Positions 17,256 to 25,495 of a DNA stretch of 64,000 nucleotides are shown one piece after another. The position numbers were made by a program, and so were the translations under genes. The notes below the pieces were generated by a model. That model was not told the origin of the DNA, did no database searches, and worked only from the letters and a program-made list of their open reading frames with translations. Source of the stretch: JAGVPT01 sp035505655 (lineage in GTDB: Bacteria; Bacteroidota; Ignavibacteria; UBA10030; UBA8401); assembly GCA_035505655.1 (NCBI GenBank), contig DATJQP010000105.1, positions 1-64,000 on the forward strand, written 5' to 3'. The stretch's first letter is position 1. Each line of letters starts with the position of its first letter.

Positions 17256-17371
17256 GCGGCACTAGTGCCCCTTCTACTAAATGATCTTGTATTCAAACAC
17301 GCACAGTGCCGCTCCAAACTGCATCAGCGCCAAATCAGCACACGATATTACTTTTTGGAAGCGGCACTAGT
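17256..17371. repeat. short repeat-bounded intergenic element between aguB and fabF
   Basis: GCGGCACTAGT occurs at 17256-17266 and again at 17361-17371, where it overlaps the fabF stop codon. Inside lies an inverted repeat, GTGCCGCTCCA against TGGAAGCGGCAC (one unpaired base), able to form a stem. This could be a miniature palindromic element whose insertion duplicated its target, or a terminator-like structure for fabF. Confidence 0.45.
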
Positions 17372-18605
17372 TCAGGATCTTTTCGAAGCAGACGGTTGCG
17401 TTCGTTCCGCCGAACCCAAAGCCGTTTGAGAGCGCGTAACGAATCTCTTTCTTTCGCGCAACGTTGGGGACATAGTCGAGGTCGCACTCCGGGTCGGGGT
17501 TCTCGAGGTTAATCGTCGGAGGGAGAATTCCATCCCGAAGAGCGAGGATGGTGAAGGCCGCCTCTGCCGCCCCCGCGGCGCCGAGCAGGTGTCCGATCAT
17601 CGACTTTGTCGAGCTCATAGCGAGCTTCGAAGCGTGCGTCCCGAATACCTTTTTGACCGCCTTTGTCTCCGCGACATCTCCAAGGCCGGTCGAGGTCCCG
17701 TGCGCGTTGATGTAATCGATCTGTTCCGGTGCCAGCCCGGCGTACCGGATTGCGAGCTTCATCGCCCGCTGTGCACCATCCCCTTCGTCGGGCGGAGCGG
17801 TGATGTGGAATGCGTCGGCAGTCATACCGCAGCTGAGCATTCTGGCGTAGAGTTGAGCACCCCGACGCCGTGCGTGCTCTTCTTCCTCAAGGATCAACAC
17901 GCTGGCCCCTTCGCTGAGCACGAATCCATCCCTCTCCTTGTCGAACGGTCGCGAGGCACGGGGAGGATCGTCGTTCCGTCTCGACATTGCCCGCGCCGAA
18001 CAGAATCCTGCAAACGCCACCTCGGTCACCGACGCCTCTGCTCCCCCGACAATCATGACGTCCGCCTCATCGCGCCGGATCGCGTGGAAGCCGTCCGCGA
18101 TGGCATGATTGCCGGTCGCGCAGGCTGAGACCACGGCATAGTTCGGCCCCTTCGCCCCGGTGCGAATGGCGAGATAGCCGGACGGCATATTGATGATCGC
18201 CCCCGGAATGAAGAAGGGGGTGACATAGCGCGGCCCGTCCTTCGAAACACTGATGGCGGTTTCACTGATGCTCACCACCCCGCCGATACCGGAGCCGATG
18301 ACGATCCCAGCCCGCTCGGCGTTCTGCGGAGTAATTTCGAGCTTCGAGTCCCTCAACGCGTCGAGGGCTGCACCGACGGCGTAGTGATTGAAAAGATCGA
18401 AGCGGCGCGCTTCCTTCGGCTCGAAGTATTTCCCGACGTCGAATCCCCTCACCTCTCCGGCGATCCGCGTCGGATATTTCTCGGCGGGGAACCTCGTGAC
18501 GGGCCCGATCCCGGACTTGCCGGCCATGCAGTTCTCCCATGACTCCGCGGTCGACAGGCCTATCGGTGTGATCAATCCTATGCCGGTGACGACGACGTTC
18601 CGCAT
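17367..18605 (-). CDS. fabF: beta-ketoacyl-ACP synthase II
   Basis: A 412-residue condensing enzyme that elongates acyl-ACP with malonyl-ACP in fatty-acid synthesis. The Cys-His-His triad is clear: Cys in VVSACATGNHAI near residue 165, His in YINAHGTSTGLGD near 304 and His in STKSMIGHLLGAAGA near 340. Length and motifs fit FabF/KAS II. The usual acpP or rnc neighbours are absent. A GAGG ribosome site precedes ATG 18605, and the gene has its own promoter. Confidence 0.95.
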   Translation of the reverse strand: MRNVVVTGIGLITPIGLSTAESWENCMAGKSGIGPVTRFPAEKYPTRIAGEVRGFDVGKYFEPKEARRFDLFNHYAVGAALDALRDSKLEITPQNAERAGIVIGSGIGGVVSISETAISVSKDGPRYVTPFFIPGAIINMPSGYLAIRTGAKGPNYAVVSACATGNHAIADGFHAIRRDEADVMIVGGAEASVTEVAFAGFCSARAMSRRNDDPPRASRPFDKERDGFVLSEGASVLILEEEEHARRRGAQLYARMLSCGMTADAFHITAPPDEGDGAQRAMKLAIRYAGLAPEQIDYINAHGTSTGLGDVAETKAVKKVFGTHASKLAMSSTKSMIGHLLGAAGAAEAAFTILALRDGILPPTINLENPDPECDLDYVPNVARKKEIRYALSNGFGFGGTNATVCFEKILN

Positions 18606-18644
18606 CTGCCTCGTGTGCGATAGAATCAGGTTAATGTGGGAAAA

Positions 18645-18673
18645 AAGATACCGGATTTTTTGGCGTTAAACAA
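18645..18673 (-). promoter_or_regulatory. sigma-70 promoter of fabF
   Basis: On the minus strand TTGTTT (18668-18673), a 17-base spacer and TATCTT (18645-18650) lie about 40 bases before the fabF start. The same TATCTT -10 box occurs in the ilv promoter at 46324. It suggests fabF is transcribed separately from the upstream thrB. Confidence 0.5.
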
Positions 18674-18744
18674 GACGCCAATGCGAGCAGGGGAAGGGAC
18701 ATTTCCGGTAGCATCCCGTCGCACCGCTCATCGATGGCCCCGCT

Positions 18745-18815
18745 ATCCTTCTGCCGAAGGCATGGCTTCGCCAGATTCTCTCCGCGCTTGAATCAGCGCT
18801 CCGTTCGCTCAGGAT
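18745..18815. repeat. dispersed palindromic repeat (ATCCTGAGCGAACG ... GAAGGAT family), inverse copy
   Basis: Bounded by ATCCTT and AGGAT, it contains CGTTCGCTCAGGAT, the reverse complement of the 14-mer at 3636-3649, and an inner inverted repeat GCGCTTGAATCAGCGC. It lies in the 252-base gap (18606-18857) between thrB and fabF and may double as a transcript end. Confidence 0.5.
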
Positions 18816-18857
18816 TGCGGCCCTCTTTTTGACAATTCCAGTGCGGCGACCTCCGGA

Positions 18858-19769
18858 CTACCCGACGATCCTTGCCCCTTCGTTTTCGATCGTCATGATC
18901 TCGTATTTCGCCATCTTCCCGTGTGCCGCGAACGCCTTTTCCATGGCTGCGCCGATGGCGTCGAGCTTCTCCGTCGCGAAGCAGAACACGGTCGGACCGG
19001 ATCCGCTGATGTTGAAGGAGAGCGCTCCCGCGCCGAGGGCCGCCTTGCGGACATCCTCATAGCCGGGAATCAAACCGGCCCGGTAGCGCTCATGGAGCCG
19101 GTCCCCCGTCACATACCTGAGAGCTTCGATGTCTCCCGCAATAAGCGCGGCGACAAGGGAGGCAACATTCTCGATATTGGCGACGGCATCCTTGAGGGAG
19201 ATTTCTCTCGGAAGGATCTGGCGCGCCTGCTGCGTGAGGACTTGAAAGTTGGGGCTGCAGGTGACCACCGCGATCGGGGCGGTGATCTTCACGCTCCGGC
19301 AATGAAGTTCCCTGTCGTCGAAACAATTGATCGTGAGCCCACCCATGAGTGCCGCGGAGACATTGTCCGGATGACCTTCAAGTTCGACAGCAACGCGGAG
19401 CATCTCTTCCGCGGTGAGTCTTGTCTTGAGCAATTCATTCGCGAGAAAGATTCCTCCGGCAATTGCCGCCCCGCTTCCGCCGACGCCTCCGCAGGAGGGG
19501 ATCCCGTTTTCCAGCCGGAGATGAAGTTCCTTGAACGCATTGGTTGAGGCGTCGACCGCCTCGGCAAGGGCGAGCATTCCGCGGTAGACCAGGTTCTTCT
19601 CGTCGGTGGCGATGTGCTCCGTCCCGTTCCCGGTGACCGTGATGAGGGGAGACTTTCCGCGTCCGTCTTTCGGGCTGGCGGAAAGAAAGAGGTATCGGTT
19701 AAGCGCCAGACCAAGGGTATCGAAGCCGGGGCCGATATTCGATGTCGATGCAGGAATTTGAATTCTCAT
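18858..19769 (-). CDS. thrB: homoserine kinase
   Basis: A 303-residue GHMP kinase that phosphorylates L-homoserine, the penultimate step of threonine synthesis. The N terminus has PASTSNIGPGFDTLGLALN, the ATP-binding motif is PSCGGVGGSGAAIAGG near residues 90-105, and the C-terminal GHMP motif is AGALSFNISGSGPTVFCF. It is the last of lysC-thrC-thrB, the threonine end of the amino-acid supercluster, and so should be controlled by the Thr leader upstream of lysC. Confidence 0.95.
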   Translation of the reverse strand: MRIQIPASTSNIGPGFDTLGLALNRYLFLSASPKDGRGKSPLITVTGNGTEHIATDEKNLVYRGMLALAEAVDASTNAFKELHLRLENGIPSCGGVGGSGAAIAGGIFLANELLKTRLTAEEMLRVAVELEGHPDNVSAALMGGLTINCFDDRELHCRSVKITAPIAVVTCSPNFQVLTQQARQILPREISLKDAVANIENVASLVAALIAGDIEALRYVTGDRLHERYRAGLIPGYEDVRKAALGAGALSFNISGSGPTVFCFATEKLDAIGAAMEKAFAAHGKMAKYEIMTIENEGARIVG

Positions 19770-19829
19770 GGGAAGAATCTCAGGCCTTCACAAGTCCAGT
19801 GAGCACACACGTATGTTCTCTCCGCGGGA

Positions 19830-21098
19830 TCAAAGGAATCTCCTCACCCCTTCGATCGTTGCCTTGATCTCGTAGGGTCTGTTAGCTCCTCTTCCCCGGT
19901 GTTTCATGTGATAGTCGACGACGATCTGGGGATCTTTAAGAATGTTGCCGGTGAGAAGTCCGACGACGGTTTCCTTCTCGGAGATCGTTCCGGCCGCAAC
20001 GAGTTTCTTCACCCCAGCAACGCTGGCGCACGACGCAGGCTCCGCCCCTATCCCGGAAGAGTCGACGGCCGCCTTCGCATCGAGGATCTCTTCGTCGGTG
20101 ACGGTGTCGACGATTCCTTCGGTCCATTGCAGAGAACGGATTGCCTTCGTGTAGTTTGCCGGATTTCCTATTTTGATCGCCGTTGCGACAGTCTCGGCTT
20201 TTTGCGGGACAAGTTTTTTGAAGCCTCTTTTGAACGCCTCGTAGAACGGGCTTGCTCCTTTCGCCTGGATGACGGCGAACCGCGGCATCCGGTCGATCAA
20301 TCCGAGCTCGTACGCCTCGTGGAATGCCTTTCCGAATGCGCTGGTGTTTCCGAGGTTGCCCCCGGGGAAAACGAACCAGTCGGGGACTTTCCATTCAAGC
20401 TGTTGGAGCGTTTCCCACACAATCGTCTTCTGCCCTTCGATCCTGAAGGGGTTGATGGAGTTGAGCGGATAGGCCCTGAGTTTTTCCTGCGCCTCGAAGA
20501 TCATGCGCATGCAGTCGTCAAAGTCTCCGTCCACGACGAGCGTCTTCGCTCCGTAGGCGAGCGCCTGCGAGATTTTCCCGACCGCTACATTTCCCTTGGG
20601 GATCAGAACGATGCCGGTGATGTCAGCTTCCGAGGCATACGCCGCCAGCGACGCCGAGGTATTTCCCGTCGACGCGCACATGACTCCCTTCTGGTGCAAC
20701 CGTTTTGCCTGGGTCACCGCAACCGTCATCCCCCTGTCTTTGAAAGAGCCGGTCGGATTTTCTCCTTCATGCTTCAGATAAAGGTGAGAGACTCCGGTCC
20801 ATGCGGAGAGCTTTTTGTTCCGATGGAGCCGTGTGTTTCCCTCTTGCTTCGAGACGAGACTATTCTCCGGAGCCGCGGGGAGGACGATTTCCTTGAAGAG
20901 CCACACGCCGCTGAAAGGCCGTGCCCCCACCTCGCGGCGCTTCGTGTCGAAGTACCGGCGGGAAAGCTTGTATCTTTTCTTCAGCGCGGCAAGGTCGTGC
21001 GAAACGTCGAGGAGGTTCCCGCAAGAGCAGGAGAAGCGAACCTCCTCGAGCGGATAGGACTTGCCACAGGAGATGCACTGGAGGATCGAAGTAGCCAT
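19830..21098 (-). CDS. thrC: threonine synthase
   Basis: A 422-residue PLP enzyme that converts O-phosphohomoserine to threonine. The N terminus has a small Cys-rich ribbon (CISCGKSYPLEEVRFSCSCG). The PLP lysine is in NPTGSFKDRGMTVAV near residue 120, and the phosphate-binding loop is VFPGGNLGNTSAFGK. It lies 60 bases upstream of thrB and 241 bases downstream of lysC. Confidence 0.95.
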   Translation of the reverse strand: MATSILQCISCGKSYPLEEVRFSCSCGNLLDVSHDLAALKKRYKLSRRYFDTKRREVGARPFSGVWLFKEIVLPAAPENSLVSKQEGNTRLHRNKKLSAWTGVSHLYLKHEGENPTGSFKDRGMTVAVTQAKRLHQKGVMCASTGNTSASLAAYASEADITGIVLIPKGNVAVGKISQALAYGAKTLVVDGDFDDCMRMIFEAQEKLRAYPLNSINPFRIEGQKTIVWETLQQLEWKVPDWFVFPGGNLGNTSAFGKAFHEAYELGLIDRMPRFAVIQAKGASPFYEAFKRGFKKLVPQKAETVATAIKIGNPANYTKAIRSLQWTEGIVDTVTDEEILDAKAAVDSSGIGAEPASCASVAGVKKLVAAGTISEKETVVGLLTGNILKDPQIVVDYHMKHRGRGANRPYEIKATIEGVRRFL

Positions 21099-21339
21099 TT
21101 GGGTGATATCAAATATTAAAGAGCAAAGAGCAAAAATACAGAGGAAAAATCAAAGACCGTCCGCTTACGGTGGCAAGTTGAATGGAATTGTCGTTTCGAG
21201 CAGTCTGCCGTACGGCAGGCGAGGAAGCAATCCCTTGTGAGAATGAATGACACAAACCCAACCACTCCCGAGCTCCCTTCATCTTTTCTCTTTCATCTGT
21301 ATTTTTGCTTTTTCCATTTTGATCTTTGATCTTACCCTA
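21099..21339. repeat. intergenic region between lysC and thrC with palindrome and A-rich tracts
   Basis: No gene is visible. Two purine-rich tracts in opposite orientation flank the gap; both contain GCAAAAATACAGA (plus strand near 21130, minus strand near 21300). Between them is the perfect 14-base palindrome CTGCCGTACGGCAG (21205-21218), set in a context (GTCGTTTCGAGCAG ... GCGAGGAAGCAATC) of the kind seen in dispersed intergenic repeats. Confidence 0.5.
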
Positions 21340-22746
21340 TCACCCCGCCTGCTGCCGTACCCGAAACGCATCGTGAATTGCCTGCACCGCCTTCCGCACC
21401 TCCTCCTGCTCCACGACAAGCGAGATATTGAGCTCCGACGACCCTTGTGCGATCGCGACGATGTTGACGTCCGCGTTTGCGACGGCGGAGAAGGTCTTGC
21501 CGGCGACCCCGCGCATCCCTCTCATCCCTTCCCCGACCACCGCAACGATCGAAACCTGCTCCTTCACGTTGATCTCGTCGATGATTTTCTTCGCCATGTC
21601 GATTTCGAATTCGCTCTGAAGCTCCTTCACCGCGCGGCCGCAATCCTTTTGCGGGACGACGAAACAGACGTTGTGTTCCGACGAAGCCTGCGAGATCATC
21701 ATGACGTTGACCTTTACCCGTGCAAGCGCTGAGAAAATCCTCGCCGAGACGCCGGGGACTCCCACCATGCCATTCCCTTCGATCGAGACGAGGCTGAGGT
21801 TGTCGATCGACGTCACGTTCTTCACCACCCCGTCGGACGAGTCGGTCGCCTGGGAGATGAGCGTTCCCGGATGTGAGGGATTGAAGGTGTTCTTGATGCG
21901 GATCGGGATCTTCTTCTCGATCGCCGGCATCATTGTTTTCGGGTGGATGACTTTGGCGCCGAAGTACGACATCTCCGCCGCTTCGCGGTACGAGATCTGC
22001 GAAAGCACCGACGCCCCTTTGACGTACCGGGGGTCGGCGGTCATCACGCCGTCGACGTCGGTCCAGATCCAGATCTCCTCGCTGTCGACCGCCGCCCCGA
22101 TGATCGACCCGGTGAAATCGGACCCGCTCCGGCCGAGCGTCGTCGTAAGGCCGTCCTCCGTGCTGCCGATGAATCCGGTCACGACGGGAACGATCCCTTT
22201 CTCCACCATCGGAAGGAGAGCTTTCCGTACCGCCTCGTTCGTCACCCCGAAATCGACCACGGCCTCGCCGAACCGGGCGTCGGTCCTGATCAATGTGCGC
22301 GCGTCGACGAATTCCGCCGTGATGCCGTGATCGTTGAAGACCGCCGCGAGCTGAAGGCATGACATGATCTCGCCGTACGAGGCGATCGCGTCGAGCGACC
22401 GGACGCTCAGCTCCCTCAGGAGTCCGACCCCCCGGTAAAGGTTCGAGAGCTCATCGATCAACTGCGCATGCCGATGGATGAGATCCTTGTGCCGTCCCGC
22501 ATGCTTCAGGAGAGTGTTGGCGATGTTGAGGTGCTTTTCCTTCAACGCCTCGACATTTTTCTTCACGCGCTCCGTATCGCGGCGGAGCGCAAGCTCGGCC
22601 GATTCGAGGAGGGTGTTGGTCACCCCCGCCATCGCCGACGCCACGACGAGCGGGTGCCGGGGAAGGAACGAGCGAACGATCGAAGCAACGTCCTGGAGTC
22701 GCTGGATATCGCCGACGGAAGTTCCGCCGAATTTCATTGTCAACAT
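21340..22746 (-). CDS. lysC: aspartate kinase
   Basis: A 468-residue monofunctional aspartokinase catalysing the first step from aspartate towards threonine, methionine and lysine. The catalytic N terminus is MKFGGTSVGDIQRL, with TTLGRSGSDFTGSIIG near residue 205. Two ACT domains form the C-terminal third (VSIEGNGMVGVPG and VSIVAVVGEGMRGM) and should give allosteric feedback. An AGGA ribosome site precedes ATG 22746. The gene directly follows an intrinsic terminator and a Thr-rich leader ORF, so its transcription is probably attenuated by threonine. Confidence 0.95.
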   Translation of the reverse strand: MLTMKFGGTSVGDIQRLQDVASIVRSFLPRHPLVVASAMAGVTNTLLESAELALRRDTERVKKNVEALKEKHLNIANTLLKHAGRHKDLIHRHAQLIDELSNLYRGVGLLRELSVRSLDAIASYGEIMSCLQLAAVFNDHGITAEFVDARTLIRTDARFGEAVVDFGVTNEAVRKALLPMVEKGIVPVVTGFIGSTEDGLTTTLGRSGSDFTGSIIGAAVDSEEIWIWTDVDGVMTADPRYVKGASVLSQISYREAAEMSYFGAKVIHPKTMMPAIEKKIPIRIKNTFNPSHPGTLISQATDSSDGVVKNVTSIDNLSLVSIEGNGMVGVPGVSARIFSALARVKVNVMMISQASSEHNVCFVVPQKDCGRAVKELQSEFEIDMAKKIIDEINVKEQVSIVAVVGEGMRGMRGVAGKTFSAVANADVNIVAIAQGSSELNISLVVEQEEVRKAVQAIHDAFRVRQQAG

Positions 22747-22760
22747 GGTCGGGTGTCCTA

Positions 22761-22793
22761 AAACAAAAAAGCCTCGAGTATTCTTCGAGGCTT
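22761..22793 (-). terminator. intrinsic terminator of the threonine attenuator
   Basis: On the minus strand a perfect 9-bp stem, AAGCCTCGA paired with TCGAGGCTT (22785-22793 and 22769-22777), has a 7-base loop and is followed by TTTTTTGTTT. It ends 15 bases before the lysC start and lies 20 bases beyond the leader stop codon, the classic position for an attenuator terminator. The 5' side of the stem (GAAGCCTC, 22787-22794) can instead pair with GAGCGCTTC inside the leader ORF (22825-22833) with one bulge. Confidence 0.9.
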
Positions 22794-22813
22794 CGTGAGG
22801 GTTGCCGGGACGA

Positions 22814-22885
22814 TCAGACCCCTGGAAGCGCTCGGACGCATGGCGTCGTCTGCGTGGTCGTCGTTATCGTCGTCGTCGTGGTCAT
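22814..22885 (-). CDS. threonine-rich leader peptide (thrL-like) controlling lysC-thrC-thrB
   Basis: A 23-codon ORF: Met, Thr at 2-6, Ile (ATA) at 7, Thr at 8-11, Gln at 12, Thr at 13-14, then PCVRALPGV and TGA. Eleven Thr codons and one Ile in the first 14 mirror the Thr/Ile leader of enteric thr operons. Its ATG overlaps the leuB stop as ATGA, and no separate ribosome site is seen, so it is probably translated by coupling to leuB. A terminator and an alternative pairing lie downstream. Ribosomes stalled for charged tRNA-Thr would favour the antiterminator; ribosomes reaching the stop would cover GAGCGCTTC and favour termination. Confidence 0.85.
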   Translation of the reverse strand: MTTTTTITTTTQTTPCVRALPGV

Positions 22886-23955
22886 GTCTGGAGTATGGCG
22901 GCACTGAGGTGCTCCGCCATTTCTTTTGTCCCGATTCTTCGTGATTGTTCCGTGACAATATCGGGAGTTCGGTACCCATTATCAAGAACTTTCTGGATGG
23001 CATGCTCGACATCGTCGGCCTCGCGCTGGAGGTCGAACGAGAAACGGAGCATCATCGCCACCGAGGCGACCGTTGCGATCGGGTTCGCCTTGTCCTGCCC
23101 GGCGATGTCGGGAGCGCTCCCATGGACCGGCTCGTAGAGGGCCACTTTCCCGCCGAGGCTCGCCGATGCCAGCATGCCGATCGAGCCGGTGAGCATCGCC
23201 GCCTCGTCGCTGAGAATGTCGCCGAACATGTTCTCCGTGACGATAACGTCGAACTGCCGCGGATTGCGGACGAGCTGCATCGCGCAGTTGTCGACATACA
23301 TGTGGGAGAGCTCGATGTCCGGATAGTCCCGGGCCACTGCGGTGACCGTCTTCCTCCAGAGCTGGGACGTCTCGAGGATGTTCGCTTTATCGACCGAGCA
23401 GACCTTCTTCCTCCTCTTTCGCGCGATGTCGAACGCCGTTGTCGCGATCCGCTTCACCTCGGATTCGGAGTAGACGAGCGTGTTCGTCGCGACCGCCTCG
23501 CCGTTCTTCGTCTCGATCCCTCGGGGAGTCCCGAAATAAATCCCTCCGGTCAGTTCCCGGACGACGACGATGTCGACCCCGTCCACGACATCTTTACGGA
23601 GTGCCGACGCACCGATAAGGGCGGAATAGATCTTCGCGGGACGAATGTTCGCATAAAGGCCGAGGTTCTTTCTCAGTCCCAGAAGGGCCTGTTCGGGCTT
23701 GAGATGCGGAGGGTTGTTGTCCCATTTCGGTCCGCCGACCGCTCCGAGAAGAACGGCGTCGCTCGCCCGGCACGCCGCGAGGGTCTCGTCCGGCAGGGGA
23801 ACCCCGACGGCGTCGAGCGCCGCCCCTCCCGCGAGGACTTCCTTGCGTGAGAATTCATGTCCGTATTTCCGGGCCACCGTGTCGAGAACGCGAACGGCCC
23901 CCGCGATGACTTCCTTTCCTATCCCGTCTCCGGGGATGACTGTGATCTTGTACAC
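22882..23955 (-). CDS. leuB: 3-isopropylmalate dehydrogenase
   Basis: A 357-residue NAD-dependent beta-decarboxylating dehydrogenase, third step of leucine synthesis. It begins MYKITVIPGDGIGKEV and has LLGAVGGPKWDNNPPHLKPE, RELTGGIYFG, the catalytic YVDNCAMQLV region and the metal-binding NMFGDILSDEAAML, with VHGSAPDIAGQDKANP near the C terminus. The start is GTG at 23955 with an AAGGAAA ribosome site. Its stop overlaps the Thr leader start, so leuB translation may drive translation of the regulatory leader. Confidence 0.96.
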   Translation of the reverse strand: MYKITVIPGDGIGKEVIAGAVRVLDTVARKYGHEFSRKEVLAGGAALDAVGVPLPDETLAACRASDAVLLGAVGGPKWDNNPPHLKPEQALLGLRKNLGLYANIRPAKIYSALIGASALRKDVVDGVDIVVVRELTGGIYFGTPRGIETKNGEAVATNTLVYSESEVKRIATTAFDIARKRRKKVCSVDKANILETSQLWRKTVTAVARDYPDIELSHMYVDNCAMQLVRNPRQFDVIVTENMFGDILSDEAAMLTGSIGMLASASLGGKVALYEPVHGSAPDIAGQDKANPIATVASVAMMLRFSFDLQREADDVEHAIQKVLDNGYRTPDIVTEQSRRIGTKEMAEHLSAAILQT

Positions 23956-24023
23956 TTCGGTTTCCTTGTCTGATGGAATGGTGCCCCGGATCCTTCGCCG
24001 CCTTTTCTCCGCCCGGGAGATTG

Positions 24024-24911
24024 CTACTTGTTGATCATCTCGCTCAGCTCCTTCGAGCGCCTTGCCGCCGTGGCAACGGCGTTGATGAGCATCGAGCGAA
24101 GCCCGTGCGATTCGAGCTCGGAGACGGCGTTGATCGCCGTTCCCCCCGGCGTCGTCACCTGATCCCGCAGGATTGCAGGATGGAGGTTCGATTCCTTAAC
24201 AAGCTTCGCCGAGCCGAGGACGGTCTGGATCGCGAGCTTCGTCGCGACGTCCCGCGGAAGACCCATCTTCACCCCGCCGTCGATGAGCGCCTCGATAACC
24301 ATGTAGATGTACGCCGGTCCGCTGCCGCTGAGACCGGTCACCGCGTCGAGCTGGGATTCTTCCACGACGACGACTTCCCCCACTGCCTCGAAGATCGAGA
24401 TCGAAATCCGCTGATGCTCTTCGGTGACGAACCGGCCGAAGGAGACCGCCGTCGCCCCCTCGTCGACCGTCGAGGCGATATTCGGCATCGCCCTGACGAT
24501 CGGGTTGTTCTTGCCGACCCGCTGTGAAATCGAATCGATCGTCACTCCCGCGGCGATCGAGATGAGGAGCTGCTCCTCGCGGATGATCCCCTTGATCTCG
24601 TCGAGCACGTGGCCGAGCGTGTACGGCTTCACGCAGAGCATGATGATGTCGGCGAAGCGGGCGGCCTGGACGTTGTCGAGCGTCTGGTTGATCTTCCACT
24701 TCGTCCCGAGCTTTTCGAGCTTGGCCGAGTGGGTTCCGCTCGCGATGATCTTGTCGTGAGGAGCAAGCTTCGCGTTGAGGATTCCCCGGAGAAGCGACGT
24801 CCCCATGTTCCCCGCTCCGATGATCGCGATGGCCCGGTTGAGGCTTACCTTCTCTCCGCGGGTCGATGCTTCCTCGTTCGTAACGAAGGTGCGGTCCTTT
24901 TTCTCTTCCAC
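24024..24911 (-). CDS. proC: pyrroline-5-carboxylate reductase
   Basis: A 295-residue NAD(P)H-dependent reductase, last step of proline synthesis. The Rossmann motif is AIAIIGAGNMGTSLLRGIL, preceded by a 23-residue polar extension. Other motifs are AMPNIASTVDEGATAVS, DAVTGLSGSGPAYIYMVIEA and the C-terminal VTTPGGTAINAVSELESHG. I chose GTG 24911, one base after the leuD stop; the ORF extends to 24986, but that would overlap leuD and add an unconserved Ser/Pro-rich stretch. A proline gene inside a leucine cluster is unusual. Confidence 0.92.
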   Translation of the reverse strand: MEEKKDRTFVTNEEASTRGEKVSLNRAIAIIGAGNMGTSLLRGILNAKLAPHDKIIASGTHSAKLEKLGTKWKINQTLDNVQAARFADIIMLCVKPYTLGHVLDEIKGIIREEQLLISIAAGVTIDSISQRVGKNNPIVRAMPNIASTVDEGATAVSFGRFVTEEHQRISISIFEAVGEVVVVEESQLDAVTGLSGSGPAYIYMVIEALIDGGVKMGLPRDVATKLAIQTVLGSAKLVKESNLHPAILRDQVTTPGGTAINAVSELESHGLRSMLINAVATAARRSKELSEMINK

Positions 24912-24912
24912 G

Positions 24913-25479
24913 TTAGTGCTCCTTGAGCATGCCCGACTGGCGGGCGTAGGCGAAGATGCCGCCGGCGCGGAGGATTCCCTCCACATCGCCGAGCGGGTTC
25001 AGTTGATAGACAACCTGCCGGGTCGCGTTCGTCAGGATCCCTTTCGAGGTGTCGAGCGTCAGCACGTCGCCTGTCTTCACTTCTTTATAGATATGTTTTC
25101 CAACCTCGAAGGGAGCGACGAAGCCTCCGTCGATCGAATTCCGGTAGAAGATCCGGGCGTACGATTCGGCCACCACGGCTTCAATCCCGGCGATGTTCAG
25201 CGCCACCGGGGCGTGCTCGCGCGAAGAGCCGCAGCCAAAGTTCTTTCCTGCTACGATAATCGTGTAGTCGGATTGCCATTTCCCCTCTTTCACGAAGGGG
25301 ATGTTGCCGTCCGGGAGACCCGACGCTTCGGCGGGAACTCCGGAGAGCGCATACCGGCCAAAGTTCTTCTTCTCCTCCGGATCGTCGAGTTTGTAAACGA
25401 GGTGGACCGCCGGGATGATCTGGTCCGTGTCAATATCGTTCCCCAGCACAAAGGCTTTTCCACTGATGAGATTTTTCAT
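24913..25479 (-). CDS. leuD: 3-isopropylmalate dehydratase small subunit
   Basis: A 188-residue swivel domain of the isopropylmalate isomerase, second step of leucine synthesis, paired with LeuC. Key motifs are GNDIDTDQIIPA near residue 15 and FGCGSSREHAPVAL near residue 75, followed by ESYARIFYRNSIDGG. It is of the short small-subunit form. It is separated from leuC by about 6.7 kb of other genes, so the two halves of the enzyme are not adjacent. Confidence 0.95.
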   Translation of the reverse strand: MKNLISGKAFVLGNDIDTDQIIPAVHLVYKLDDPEEKKNFGRYALSGVPAEASGLPDGNIPFVKEGKWQSDYTIIVAGKNFGCGSSREHAPVALNIAGIEAVVAESYARIFYRNSIDGGFVAPFEVGKHIYKEVKTGDVLTLDTSKGILTNATRQVVYQLNPLGDVEGILRAGGIFAYARQSGMLKEH

Positions 25480-25495
25480 GACGACTGAGAGATTG

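Noticed and set aside
22758..23012. 84-residue minus-strand ORF over the leuB end and attenuator
   Set aside because: It reads the Thr leader region in another frame (Asp/His run) and would cross the leader stop and terminator. The 23-codon Thr leader explains the region better.
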